A stretch of 64,000 nucleotides of DNA, taken from NCBI GenBank assembly GCA_014529385.2, contig CM043943.1, positions 99,818,355 through 99,882,354 on the forward strand, given 5' to 3'. This DNA comes from Adiantum capillus-veneris. Its lineage: Eukaryota; Streptophyta; Polypodiopsida; Polypodiales; Pteridaceae. This document shows, in pieces, positions 25,400-38,500 of this stretch (its first letter is position 1; each line of letters begins with the position of its first letter). Made by a program: the position numbers and the translations under genes. The notes under the pieces are model-generated. The model saw only the letters and a program-made list of their open reading frames with translations. It searched no databases and was not told the DNA's origin.

Positions 25400-26575
25400 A
25401 TGGCAGCCGCAAAATCACCAACAAAGAAGAAGAGGATGACAATAAAAGACTACTTGTAAGAAGAAGAGCCATTTGTCATCCCAGAAGGAACCCTGACGCC
25501 AACCACCACATGGATTCAAGATGATTTGCTAGAGTCCAATGATTTGAAGATCTACCAAGGTTTGTTCAAACATCCTGAAGGAAATGCGGTAGAGGTACCC
25601 ATGATACCACGGGAGCTCAATGAATTTGTCAAAAGCAAGATGGGAGATTACCTGGAGAAGCTGGACCTCCATAACTACTTTGAAGCTTTGCCAGCAGGGA
25701 TTGACATAAAAAGAGTGTGGGAATTTGTAACCACTATCAAAGAAGATGGAGTGGCCTGAGTCACTGATCTAAAAGGCAAGCCAGATACCATGATTGTCAT
25801 CACAGAGAGGGTGGTGGCAGCTGCACTTGACATCTCCAACAAGGGAGATAGTGTGACAAAGAGGAGAGATGAAGTCAAAGTCTATTCGAAAAAGAAGAAC
25901 AACTACACATTTGAAGATATTGCAAACCCTAAAGTGGCTATCATGAGCCAGCTCTACAACCAATACTTCCACATGTGTACAAAGCGGCCACAAAAATATA
26001 GAATGCCACCTAGAGCCATTGCCACCACCTTCGCTTGGGCAATTCAAAAGAGCAAGCCGAAAGTGATCAATTATGCTGCTTACATCCATGACAACCTGGT
26101 GAAGATGGGCAAAAAAAATCCCACCTACATTGTACCTGGTGAGCTAATAGCAAAAGTGGTCTATGGGGCATTGCACGCCAAGGGAAACTGGCTTGAACCT
26201 CCTTCACAGAATGATTGGCTAAAGCTCAAAGAAGGTAAAGAAGAAGAACCTCCCAGGGCACCTAGAGTAGCCACAAGGTTGAAGCGCCGGTTAGAAACCA
26301 TGCTAGAAGAACCGCCAGAGTCGAAGAAAGGAAAGAAGGAAAGTGTACAAGTGTCAATCAAAGAGACCAAGTCACAGAAAGTGGCATAGGTAGAACGACT
26401 AATGGAAAGATTCAGAGCCGAAAGAGCACTCAAAGGAGATTTGAGTGAGTTGTGAAAGCCGTTCCTTGAAGCCATTTCGGGATCATCACGAAGGGTGCAG
26501 AGAGATCGGTTTGAAGACTACATCAAAAATTTTGACATTTTAGATGCTACGACAGAGAATATCCCTAACATCACT
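25400..26575 (+). pseudogene. Putative plant-transposon ORF1-type protein with in-frame stops
   Basis: An ATG at 25400 opens MAAAKSPTKKKRMTIKDYL. A single frame then runs to about 26575, interrupted by stops at about 25457, 25757, 26387 and 26453. The intact parts include LDLHNYFEALPAGIDIKRVW, TITERVV-type and NYAAYIHDNLVKMG segments, then an acidic/basic C-terminus (KRRLETMLEEPPESKKGKKE). Layout and composition resemble the 'putative plant transposon protein' ORFs found in some plant retroelements; this match is from memory and tentative. The frame ends where the right inverted arm begins. The conserved frame between few stops implies recent death. Confidence 0.6.
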
Positions 26576-28052
<1,477 letters not shown>

Positions 28053-28057
28053 TTTTC

Positions 28058-28080
28058 TTGGTGCCCCCACACTGAGGATC
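28058..28080 (+). promoter_or_regulatory. Candidate primer-binding site of element G
   Basis: TTGGTGCCCCCACACTGAGG begins here, just after the LTR end. Element H has TTGGTGCCCCCACGGAGGAC in the matching place on the minus strand (62950-62969). TGG is complementary to the CCA end of a tRNA. It is not the initiator-Met type used by the two copia elements. I cannot assign the tRNA. Confidence 0.6.
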
Positions 28081-28603
28081 CTTTCATGAAACCTTTCAGT
28101 TTACAAGATTGAAAACCCTAACCTTTTATGGATGGATGAGTGGTTAGCAGGGTTTGCTAACTGGACGATAGAAGAAAAAGAGCTCCAAGTGAAATTCGCA
28201 TATCCATAAAGGTTCGAATGCCAGGCGTAATAGTGATAGATTTGCAGTGGAAAGACAACCAACATGTCAGACTCAGTGGATATATATAGCCCGTGTGCCA
28301 AGGAGAAGAAGGAGGAGGTCGAGACCATGTCCGCAACCTACGAACAACCCACAAAAACAAAATGGAGGAAGCTCTGCATAGTAGAGAGTCAACATTGTTC
28401 TAGTTTGAGAATCAGGTAATTCAAGTCATCGAGGTAATTATCACAGTCATTTTCCAAGTCGCATCTGATGTTGCAACATAGATAAGAAAAGAACATGCTC
28501 ATGCCCTTACTAGAGAGACTAGGGTTCTACTAAGTCTGTTTCAGGAAAGGACACCACTCTCTCCCACTATTTTTGATAGCGACTAAGTACCTCTAAGCTT
28601 CAC

Positions 28604-28822
28604 ATGAGTCAGTACAACCTACCTCAAGGCAGATCATACATTCTAATACAAGTACATTCAAGCAAGGTAATGCTAGATTGGAAGGCTCACTACCAGCACA
28701 TCATTAACACCATGCTGGGAGGGGAGTGCTTCTTTGAGGTCTTCGCATCAAATCAGCCATTTTTCCTAGCGTTGGTACAAGGCAATATACCATTTGAGAT
28801 TTTAATCTATGTTCTAGTATAG
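28604..28822 (+). CDS. Small leader ORF upstream of gag (element G)
   Basis: A 72-residue ORF (MSQYNLPQGRSYILIQVHSS start) lies about 130 bp before the gag frame. Its C-terminal part ASNQPFFLALVQGNIPFEIL resembles ASVNPFILPLIRYDLSLDVY and ASPNPIILPLINYHTSFDVH of two tandem small ORFs upstream of gag in element H. This suggests a leader protein or exon common to the family. A donor-like GTACAA lies at the same position as GTACGA in H, so the tail may be intron rather than protein. A pyrimidine-rich acceptor-like ATCATGCAG is at about 28932. No function is known to me. Confidence 0.4.
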   Translation: MSQYNLPQGRSYILIQVHSSKVMLDWKAHYQHIINTMLGGECFFEVFASNQPFFLALVQGNIPFEILIYVLV

Positions 28823-28949
28823 AAAGGGTATACACACCTTTTTGTAAGAAGAAAAAATAAAATAAAATTTTTTGATTGTAAGTTAAGCAGTGTATCTTTG
28901 TAGCTCTCTCTCTCTCTCAATAATCATGCAGGTGTAGCATTTCTAACAT

Positions 28950-30100
28950 TTAAAGGAAAGAAGGGGGAGGATCTATAGCAGATTTCTTAGATGACTTTGA
29001 AGTAACATGTGTAGTAAGCAACAAAGACATAGATGAGTCCCGGGTTAGAATCTTTAAACATCTCATGAAGGTAGAAGCTACGTCGTGGTACAACGCACTC
29101 CCACAAACAACCAAGGATAATTGGGAGCTCCTAAAAACTACTTTGAAGGGGCATTTTGGGGGAGGTACCACTTCAGAGAAGTTGTGGGACAAGTTGAGAG
29201 ACTTGAAGCAGGATGGTCTTTTAGAGTATTCCACCTATGAGTCCAAGTTCGTGGATTTGTGGGAACAATGGGTTGAATCACTGGCAAGAGGAGAAGCTGC
29301 ACCCGATTTCCTCAAGAAGGACCGGTTCACGCATGGCTTGTGGTCTCCGCTCAAGGAGAAGGTGAAGGGTAGATTCCCGGCTATGTATAAGCTATCCGTG
29401 GAGATTTCTCGCCTTAAGGACAAGAAGCTGCGAATGAAATCCAAAGAAACCAAGTCAATAGAAGCAGGAACATCGCGTCAACCTCCAACCACAACAACCA
29501 CCACTCTGCCTCCACCACCAGCGGCTCCTGGGGTAAGAGATGACCAACAAGATATGTTGGCCCACATTATTAATCAAGTGTAAAATTTGTATGTCTACTT
29601 GATACAACAAGGAAGGAATCAGGAGAGAGATCAAGACCCGGGAAGAGCACAACAAGAAAATAGGGAGTATCACTGCTACAACTATGGAGAATATGGTCAT
29701 GGTATGTATTACTGCACCCAACCGCGACAACCCTATGATAGAGGAGGTAGGAGAAACCAACTGTCACCCCCTAGAGAGAGAGCACCTCCTCCCCAAGCAC
29801 TATCCCCACCAACAAAAATTCTACATCCACCCCAGGCACCACCATAAGCACCCATTCCACCTCTTCCAACGGCATCACCACCTGATCGCACTGTAAGCAT
29901 CATAATCTTAGAGGAGAAAGGAAAGGCTGTAGTAATGGATCCACCTAGAGTGAAGGGGAAAGACAAGGGTAAGGTCAATGAAACCTTTTTAGAACCATTT
30001 GAAACCATGACTATAAAGAGAGCTAGGAGGGAGAAAACTGCACAAGCTGATGATGAGAGAAGCATGAAGGGAGAGACTAGAAAAAGGCCGTCAAGGCCAT
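28950..30100 (+). pseudogene. Gag of Ty3 element G, with in-frame stop and damaged zinc knuckle
   Basis: One frame runs from about 28980 (DFLDDFEVTCVVSN) through 29065-29583, the Gag core (MKVEATSWYNALP, GHFGGGTTSEKLWDKLRDLK, FLKKDRFTHGLWSPLKEKV). It meets a TAA at 29581 and continues in frame to a nucleocapsid motif CYNYGEYGHGMYYC. There the second Cys of the CX2CX4HX4C knuckle is Tyr. A Pro-rich segment and a Lys-rich linker follow to about 30100. Gag packages element RNA in cytoplasmic particles. It is clearly homologous to the intact Gag at 59974-61308. Confidence 0.85.
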
Positions 30101-30668
30101 GACAAAAAATTGGCCCTATGATCTCACATTGGATGTGGGAGAGAAAGGACCAAAGACTACATGGCCACAACTGTTACATCTCGCACCAAAGGTAAGGCGG
30201 CAATGGTTTAAAATGGTAAGTACAAGGCGGTCCAAAGCAAAGGTAGACGGAGAAATTTTGGGTTGCAACATGGTTGACATCCTTCCAATCGTCAACGTCA
30301 ACATAAAGGGTAGGAGGGCTGGAAACACCTACATGGATGGTGACGCACAAATCTGTGTGATGAGTGAAGCTATGATTCTTTTGTTAGGGCTCGAGGTTGA
30401 ACGGCCTTCTCCATGCAAGGCAAAGATGGCAAACAATGCAAAAGTAAAATGTGCAGGTGTACTAAGTGCCGTGAAGGTAAAAGCTTTCAACACTAAGGTA
30501 GAAGTAGACATTTTTGTGATGCCAACTAAGGGGGAGGTCTATCCATTGATATTGGGAAGTCCATGGTTGATGGCCATGAAAGCAAAGCAGGATTGGGGCA
30601 CTAGTCTTCTACGCATGACTGGTAAGAAGGGGGAAACAATCTACTACGACATGAGGACCAGCAAGTAG
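30099..30668 (+). pseudogene. Retropepsin region of element G, degenerate active site
   Basis: The frame starts with the Gag-PR junction segment (WPQLLHLAPKVRRQWFKMVS, then TRR, matching WPQFLALCPQVRRDLTRAVS of element H) and continues into a retropepsin fold: IVNVNIKG, MDGDAQICVMS at the active site where DTGA is expected, and LILGSPWLMAMKA. The altered active site implies loss of protease function. Coding-like sequence (DESDSSID) continues past the stop to about 30769, where the LTR of element A begins. Confidence 0.82.
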
Positions 30669-30769
30669 AGACAGATGGACCCAGAGACATCAACAGATGA
30701 AACCACTAGTTAATCCTCCACTTCTTAGGAGGATGCCACTTGCGTTGATGAGAGTGACAGTTCCATCGA

Positions 30770-32102
30770 CGTTGGTGCAGCCAAAGTGTGTCGACTCTAG
30801 AAGGTGGCATGTGCATATATATGCAGGCAAACAGAAGCATGGCAAAGGGATCATGCAGCTAGGAAAATCATGGGATGGCAGGTAGCAGCGGAAGTGTATG
30901 CATGATGCAGCTTACAAGCCAAGGAAGGCTCCATAAGGGGCTAATTGGGGTAGCAGGTGAAGGATATGCAAAGTGCAGCTTTGTGGTCCAGGAATGAAGA
31001 GCTTGAAGTGCTGAAGGATCAGGTCCAAACGGCTCATCAAACCGAGATACGGATCCCAAGTTATTGAAGTTGAATCTTTGATGGTTTGCAGATTCTTGCC
31101 AGACAGGGCAATTGGGGACAGGTGATCCAAGTGGAACTTGAGTTATAGATGTGTAGAGCTCAATTCATGGAGCCTACCCGTCTTTTTGGATTGCGGATCG
31201 GAGCCCTGGTTTGCAAGATATGGTCAGTTGAAGTTTTTACGGGGGCTGGGTTTGAGCCCACTTGGCCGCATTGGAGAATGTGTCATCTGGCATCTTCTGA
31301 GCCTCGACGAAGTTCTAGAGCAAGGTGTGCATCATATGGAGCTAGCAAGAAGTAACTGCATGCCAAACGGAGTCCGGAGCAAAGAGTTATGGAAGTCGGA
31401 AGCTGGGGTGCCTTTGTCCAAATTGGATTGCAGATGATTTTTTCACTTTTTGAAAGCCTTGGTTTGAGGATGCTGAGGGGTGGAAGTGCAGATACAGAGA
31501 GTGTGGTTGGAGCAGGGAAGACGGAGTTTCAGTGGGTGGTTACAGCTTGGCAGTAGGAGGTGGGAGCAGAGAATGTAAGCCAGATGAAGGCAGGCCAAAA
31601 AAAGAGCTTGTGTTAAAAAGGTAATGGGGTTTTTTTGAAGTTCAAAAGGCTTGAGGCATCCTGGGCCGCCACGTGGTGTCGGCTTAACCCACATGCGGAA
31701 TGAGGTACTCCCCGAGCACGGTATATAGCCCAGGACGTGGCCTCCTCATTGATATCCAAGAAGGGATAGACAGGGGAGCTCCCCTCCCCGTGGCTATGGC
31801 AGGTATGCGCAGGGCGTAGGGCGCTGTGCAGGTCGCGGTGTGGCCATTGGCGGCAATTTTGGGCGGCTGTTTTGGTGAGGCAAGGCGGCAGTGGCGCCCG
31901 CGGTGGTGTGAGTTCAGTGATGAAGTGACAGGTAGTAGGGGCGGTGCGCGCGCCCGCAAAGGGCCAAATATTTTTGAGAGGAAGGGGTTGTACCCCCCCC
32001 CCCCCCCCCCCCCCCTAATAGCGACATCGCTATTGCCTCCACAAAGGGGAGGGGTCCCGCTGCAAAGGAGGTGCCAACAAGGAGCAAGGCTAAGGGCACT
32101 CA
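30770..32102 (+). repeat. 5' LTR of Ty3 element A, first part
   Basis: This is a close copy of 45752-47056, diverging mainly by point changes. It contains the same C-tract (31993-32015, versus 46944-46965). The start reads CGTTGGTGCAGCC against TGATGGTACAGCC in the 3' copy, so the terminal TG appears mutated. It is interrupted at 32102/32103 by copia element 1 and resumes at 37318. It is inserted into element G after the protease. Confidence 0.9.
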
Positions 32103-32423
32103 TGTTGAGATGTCGAGCTCTACACCTTGAGCTGGCATCCACTACGGGTCTTGGCCGCTTACGGCATTTACTCATTGGCGCGTTAGGTGACCGACACGGA
32201 GGATCTCTGCCCATGATTCTACAGTTGGACTACACTTATAGTGCTAGCCTAGTATGCTTCTAGCGAGTTCACACTTAGTGACCGCATGTACATATGTGAT
32301 ACTTTTCAGCTTTAGCACTTAGTCATTTTGTATTCTCTTTTCTGTGTGAAGAAGAAGAAGCTTTCCATCTCTGTGTGCTTTGTGCTTGTCTTGTGTAGCT
32401 CCCTTGCATCCTCATTCTTTACA
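32103..32423 (+). repeat. 5' LTR, copia element 1
   Basis: 321 bp, TG...CA ends, same length as the 3' copy at 36992-37312. It supplies promoter, transcript start and polyadenylation signals in this class. Confidence 0.97.
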
Positions 32424-32442
32424 TGGTATCAGAGTCTGGTGC
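32424..32442 (+). promoter_or_regulatory. Primer-binding site, copia element 1
   Basis: TGGTATCAGAGTCTGGTGC directly follows the LTR. TGGTATCAGAGC is the usual initiator tRNA-Met primer site of plant copia elements. Confidence 0.93.
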
Positions 32443-32698
32443 AGGCAAGAGAGGCTAAGAGAGCAAGAGCATCACAATCCCTTCGTTCGCAATCCATTTT
32501 AGGGGTTTTTCGTCCAAGTTTCTGAACTGGTCTCCAAAGTGCAGTACACAGAGATTTACTGTACAAGTACAGTGGTTGTATGTATGCTTGATTCTGGACA
32601 CTCGTTGAGTGTAGGAAGCGTTACAGGTACCACAATAGCAGGTTCAGCAGATTTGCAGGCTTTTGCAGATTGCAGCTATTTTGTCTTAGTGCTTCAAG

Positions 32699-35600
32699 AT
32701 GTCTGACGGTTTCAATCAGATTGTCACTGAGAAGCTTGAGAAAAATAACTACCTTGCATGGAAGTTCAGAATAAAAAATTTCCTAAAAGGAAAAGGTTAT
32801 TGGGACTATATAGAAGGAGACAATGAAAAGGAACCAGAGATTCCAGAGGCAAATGCTACAGCAGAACAAAGGAAAGCTTTGAGGGACTGGCAACAAGGCC
32901 AGAGCAAAGTGATGTATTGGCTTTCTATGAGCATCACAGATGGCATGATGGGCTATCTACAGGATGCTGAAACCCCCGCCATTGCATGGAAAAACTTAGC
33001 CAGGAAGCTTCAACTAAAGTCGGAGCTAAATCAGGTTAAGAGGAACAACCTCTCCATCAATGATTATGCTTTGAAGATCAAAGTATCATTGAGGCTCTTG
33101 GATCTATTAAAGTCTCAGTGGAAGATGATAACATTGTCCGTGCATGCTTGGATGGTCTAGGAGATGAGTATGTACATTTCAGGTCTTCCATGAATACAAG
33201 AGACGACATCCCCGTGTTCCAAGATTTGATTTCTATGCTTATTCTGGAGGAGAAGAACCTTGACACATCTTCTTCTCATGGAAGAAATAATTCTGAACAT
33301 GCCTTCTATTCTAACTCCAACAGAGGTAGAGGTAGAGGTCGTGGTCGAGGCCCAAGGGGTTGTAGGGGCCAATTTCTGGAAGGTCAATCAAATCAAAACA
33401 ATACAGGTGGCAGGGGAAACCAGTCTCAAGGCAGGGGGAGTCAAAGAGGTCATGGTGCAGGATCAAGCAGGCAGCAACATACTCCAGATAGCAGAGAATG
33501 TTGGACTTGTGGTGAAAGAGGTCACATGTCACGTGACTATCCAAAGGGAAAAGCAAGTGGAAAGAGAGAACATGGCAACTATGCATCTACTAGCAGAGAT
33601 GCAGATGACAGCAAAAACGAGCGCATGTTTGTTATGCAGCATGTAATGAATACAATGACTGCAGAGAATTCCACTCAAGATGATGTTTGGTATGTGGATT
33701 CAGGTGCCTCTAATCACATGACGTCTCGTGGAGAGTGGTTTAGAGATATGCGCAAACCAGATGTGTCAGGCTATGTGCAGACAGGAGATGACACAGCTCA
33801 CCCCATTGCTCATGTAGGGGACATACCTCTAAATACGAAGAGTGGGAAATCAAAGTACTTAGCAGATTTACTTCATGTCCCAAACATTACAAAGAATCTT
33901 GTTTCTGTTGGACAAATGGTTGAGCACGGTTTGCAGGTTCACTTCAATCCAAATGGCTATTATGTAGAAGATTTCCAGAATGGCTGTAAGCTGATCACAG
34001 AGGGCAAATGTGTGGGCAGAATGTTTACGCTGAATGTAGACATGCCTGAGGTAAAATCAGCATTATTTACACAGGGCACTGGTGTTGTTGTTGATGTTGA
34101 CATTTGGCACAAACGCATTGGCCATGTCAATGAGCAGAGATTGCGCAGCATGCAATCAAAACAGATTGTAAAAGGTTTGCCCAAATTCAAGGTGGATGGT
34201 ATGCATAAAGTGTGTGTAGCATGCCAGTTTGGAAAACAGTCAAAGGGCTCATTTCCACATGAGCGCAATGTATGTAAAAATCCACTTGAGGTGGTGCACA
34301 CAGATGTTTGGGGTCCAAACGATACTGCAAGTATACATGGTTGCAGGTATTATGTCTCTTTCATCGATGACCATACAAGGAAAGTATGGGTCTACTTTAT
34401 GCGTAGCAAAAGTGAAGTGTTTGGTCACTTTCAGGACTTCAAAGTCATGATTGAGAAGGAGACAAATATGCAAATCAAGACATTGAGGTCAGATGGAGGG
34501 GGAGAGTACTTCTCCAATGATTTTTCAGATTTTCTGCGAATGCATGGTATATGCAGGCAGTTTACATGCAAATATACTCCACAACAGAATGGGGTCACAG
34601 AAAGGAAAAACATGCACATTGCAAAGGTTGCACGTGCATTGATGAATGAGAAGAAAATGCCTCGTCATTTCTGGGCTAAATCTGTAAATATAGCTGTGTA
34701 CATTATGAATAAGACACCTACAGCTACGGTGCATGATGTAACACCTGAGGAAAAGTTTACAGGTACAAAGCCTGATTTGGCACACTTGAAAGTGTTTGGC
34801 TGCATAGCTTACGTGCATGTACCGGATGAGTTGCGTAGGAAATTGGATCCTAAAGCAGAGAAATGTATTCTTGTGGGATATTCCCTTGAACAAAAGGGGT
34901 ACAGGTGCTACAATCCTACTACACGAGAATTACGAGTGAGCAGAGATGTAGTCTTTGATGAGATGAGCAGCTGGTACAGTAATGCACATGGCACTATTGG
35001 GGCTGATGTAAAAGATGATGTGGTTGTACAAAATGTGAGGCCACAGTCAGAGGTTTTGAGTGGACCACAAGAGTCCTCTTCTCGTGGCTCTGTTGAGAAG
35101 CCATGGAATTGTAGACTACGTACGCAGGTTACTCCACTAGCAGGTACAGGGAATGTATCACAAAAAGGAAAGGAAAAGGTTGATGAACCTCCCCTTATGA
35201 CTGATGCATCATCAGGTTTTTCACATGTAGACATGGATTCAGATGGTTGTGAACAAAGTCTTGATGAGGAATTTGGAATTCCGGCTGTAAGGACACCTGG
35301 TGTAAGGAAAGTACAAGAAGATGCTAAAGGGCAAAGGAGTGACCCAGGACCGCGCAGATCTAACAGAGTCAGAAATCCAGTTCAGAAATTGACTTATGAT
35401 GGCTATCTAGCGCATCACCAAGCCTTCATGGCTAAGGTGATACAGGATGTGGAGCCCACATGTTTTGAGGATGCAGTTGGAAATGTGCATTGGGATGATG
35501 CAATGAATGAAGAGACGGCTGCATTGGAAGCAAACGACACATGGGAGTTGGTGCTATTGCGAAGTGGCAAGAAAGCTATTGGATGTAAATGGGTGTATAA

Positions 35601-37019
35601 AACCAAGCATAAGGCTGATGGTAACATTGAGCGTCACAAGGCAAGGCTGGTCGCAAAGGGTTATGCACAGACGTATGGCATAGACTATGAGGAGACCTTT
35701 GCTCCAGTGGCAAAGATGACGACTGTGAGAGCTGTCATAGCAGTGGCTGCATCTAGAGGATGGATTATGCATCAAATGGATGTAAAGAATGCCTTCTTGA
35801 ATGGTGAGTTGCAAGAGGAAGTGTATATGGATCAGCCACTTGGTTATGTCGATCCAGGTTACCCAGATTATGTATGCAGGCTTCTCAAAGCTTTGTATGG
35901 TTTGAAGCAGGGCTCTAGAGCATGGTATGACAGGATTGCCAAGTATCTTTTCAGTATTGGGTTTAGGAGAGCTCATACAGATCATTCACTCTATGTACGT
36001 GAGAGTGATGTGGGGATTGTGGTCATTACCATATATGTAGATGACCTTATTATTGTGGGTGACAATGCTATGGAGATTGACCATGTGAAGGGTCTTCTCA
36101 AACAGGAGTTTGAAATGAAAGATTTGGGCGAGTTGCGCTACTTTCTTGGCATTGAGGTGATCAGGACTCCAGAGGGTGTATGGCTATCACAGAGACAGTA
36201 TGCTTCGGACATGTTGTCAAAGTATGGTATGGCTGATTGTAAGCCAATTTCTATTCCCTTGGATGTGAATGCAAAGCTGAGTGCAGAGGAGGGTGATGTT
36301 GTTGAGGATGCCAAGATGTACAGGAAGATTGTGGGTAGTCTAATCTACTTGACTATCATGAGGCTAGACTTGAGCTACATAGTAGTCTTGGAGAGTCAGT
36401 TCATGCAGCTTCCGAGGAAGCCACATTTGGATGGAGCACGACGCACACTTAGGTATGTGCAAGGGACTCTTGACTACGCATTGTTCTATGCAGCAGATGT
36501 GCCATTAGCATTGTATGGGTATACAGATGCAGATTGGGCAGTTAGCATTGTTGATAGGAGATCTACGAGTGGCTTCATGTTGTCTTTTGGGAGTGCTGCT
36601 ATTACTTGGAGCAGCAAAAAGCAGCCTACGGTTGCTTTATCGAGCACAGAGGCCGAGTACAGAGGTGGAGCAGTTGCGGCGTGCGAGGTAGCTTGGCTAC
36701 GCACATTACTTGAGGACTTGGGACCACAGGTGGACCAGCAGATTGTCATTCATTTTGCAACCTCAGCAGCATGCAGTTGGCTAGGAACCCAGTGTTCCAT
36801 GCTAGGACCAAACACATAGAGGTCCATTACCACTACGTGCGAGAGCGAGTGTTGGCGGGCGACATCGACTTGGTCTACGTCAGCACAGAGGAGCAGATAG
36901 CGGATATCTTTACCAAGGCCCTCGGAGCTGAGAAGATTCGATGTTTTCGGACTATGCTTGGACTCTGCGACATGCAGAGCTCGAGGGGGAGTGTTGAGAT
37001 GTCGAGCTCTACACCTTGA
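32699..37019 (+). pseudogene. Copia element 1 polyprotein (Gag-PR-IN-RT-RH), two frameshifts
   Basis: The ATG at 32699 opens Gag (MSDGFNQIVTEKLEKNNYLA). A one-base loss at about 33083 moves the frame to the long ORF 33118-36819. In order: zinc knuckle CWTCGERGHMSRDY (last Cys is Tyr), protease DSGASNHM (33697), integrase with HxxH at 34100, Asp in HTDVWG, Asp in RSDGGGEY and Glu in VTERKN, RT with YVDDLIIVG (36034), and RNase H with TDADWA and SSTEAEY. A second one-base loss at about 36757 moves the last part (ARNPVFHARTKHIEVHYHYV) to another frame. The stop at 37017-37019 lies inside the 3' LTR, so the last residues are LTR-encoded. Confidence 0.95.
36983..36991 (+). other. Polypurine tract, copia element 1
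   Basis: GAGGGGGAG directly precedes the 3' LTR and overlaps the polyprotein's coding end. Confidence 0.85.
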
Positions 37020-37312
37020 GCTGGCATCCACTACGGGTCTTCGCCGCTTACGGCATTTACTCACTGGCGCGTTAGGTGACCGACACGGAGGATCTCTGCC
37101 AATGATTCTACACCTAGACTACACTTATAGTGCCAGCCTAGTACGCTTCTAGCGAGTTCACACTTAGTGACCGCATGTACATATGTGCTACTTTTCAGCT
37201 TTAGCACTTAGTCATTTTTTATTCTCTTTTCTGTGTGAAGAAGAAGAAGCTTTCCATCTCTGTGTGCTTTGTGCTTGTCTTGTGTAGCTCTCTTGCATCC
37301 TCATTCTTTACA
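36992..37312 (+). repeat. 3' LTR, copia element 1
   Basis: 321 bp, followed by the ACTCA target duplicate. Its first 28 bp are also the end of the polyprotein reading frame. Confidence 0.97.
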
Positions 37313-37317
37313 ACTCA

Positions 37318-37705
37318 AAGGCCCAAGAGGCAAGCCGGCCGGCCAAAGGGAAAGTACCAACGCCCAATGTGCACACCATGTAAATATTTCCAAAAGTGAA
37401 CTATGCCAAGTGTTGGCAATGCAATCAAAATTCTAAAAGAAGCTCTAAGTGAAGGCCACCGGAGGTGAAGCTCACCCTTTTTTGTTTTTTTGGGCCTCCA
37501 AGAGGTACCCCTATAAAAGGTTGTAAATGCAAAAATTTGAGGGTGTTTTTGCATGTGTGTGGGTGGAAGTTTGAAGCTTGTGTGTTGTTAAGCTTACCAT
37601 TGAAGCTGCATACTTGGTTGTACTACTCTCTATGCAATAACACCACTCATTTTCCCCAATCTCTTGTGTTGCTTCTCCCCACTCCCCTCCTCTTCTCTCG
37701 CAAGA
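37318..37705 (+). repeat. 5' LTR of Ty3 element A, continuation and truncation
   Basis: This resumes the LTR interrupted by copia 1, matching 47061-47443. At 37705 (after CTCCTCTTCTCT) it switches directly into mid-RT coding sequence, whereas the 3' copy continues with CCCTCTTTGTG. The end of the LTR, primer site, gag, protease and the first half of RT are therefore deleted. Confidence 0.88.
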
Positions 37706-38500
37706 CTACCTTCATTTCTCCATGGGGTTGCTTTGCTTACCGCAGGATGCCTTTTGGACTGGTGAATGCGTATGCGACTTTTCAAGATTGGATGAACAAG
37801 GTGTTCGGGCCTTACTTGGGTAAGTTCATCAGAGTGTTTATGGATGATATTGGTTGCTATAGTTTGAGGGCAGAACATTTGTCCAAGTTAAGGCTGTGTT
37901 TTCAAAGGTTAGATGAAGAAGGAGGTCAATTGAATTCAAATACGTGCAAGCTAGAACAACCAAGGGTTCAGTTGCTAGGTCATGTGGTATTACAGAACGG
38001 AATTGAAGCAGACCCAAAGAAGGTGAAAGCATTGGTTCTTATGGAACCTCCAATCAGTGCAACGAAATTGGCATCGTTCGTGCATAAGTTAAAGTATTTA
38101 TCCCGCTTTTTTTAGATGTTATCTCAATATGTCTACCCTCTTCAGAAAAGGGCTCAGCAGGTGCATGGATTTCAGTGGGATGAGGAAGCTCAAGAGGCCT
38201 TTGATGAAGTGAAAGGTATTCTATGTCAGTTACCTACAATGTGTCCTCCTAATCATGAGGATGATTTCTATATTGCTATGACGGTGGGAACAGTGGTTAT
38301 TGGGGCAAGTATTACTACAGAAGGTAGGCAGGAGTTATAAGCCCATTCATTTCGAAAGCAGAGTCATTAGTCCAGGTGAAGCTACTTATACGGAGGCAGA
38401 ACAGTGGGTCACTAGCTTTAGTCTTTGCCTGCAGAAAGTTCAAAGTATATTTGGTCATTCGAAAGTTTTATGTGTTGACTACTAACAATCTTTTGCATGA
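37706..38500 (+). pseudogene. Element A: RT second half and first RNase H
   Basis: The frame starts within RT (KTTFISPWGCFAYRRMPFGL), retains the catalytic VFMDDIG (37834-37854) and the LGHVVLQNGIEADPKKVKAL thumb region. It meets a TAG at 38113, continues into the first RNase H (FQWDEEAQEAFDEVKGIL), and loses frame twice between 38300 and 38380. The remainder (KFYVLTTNNLLHEV, FEFEFKVDHTQRSHLADMLV) belongs to the end of the first RNase H and the connection region. Non-functional. Confidence 0.88.

Larger units (their letters stand above)
32103..37312 (+). mobile_element. Complete Ty1/copia retrotransposon 1, nested in element A's 5' LTR
   Basis: LTRs of 321 bp each (32103-32423 and 36992-37312) begin TGTTGAGATG and end CATTCTTTACA. 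The target duplication ACTCA (32098-32102 and 37313-37317) is perfect. Total length is 5,210 bp. Primer site, polyprotein in the order Gag-PR-IN-RT-RH, and polypurine tract are all present. About 11 mismatches between the LTRs (counted by eye, about 3.4%) suggest a moderately old insertion. Two single-base losses in the polyprotein make this copy defective. Confidence 0.97.

Noticed and set aside
31826-32263. 145-residue plus-strand ORF and its minus-strand counterpart
   Set aside because: It spans an LTR poly-C tract and the copia 1 insertion border; Pro/Gly runs come from the C-tract.
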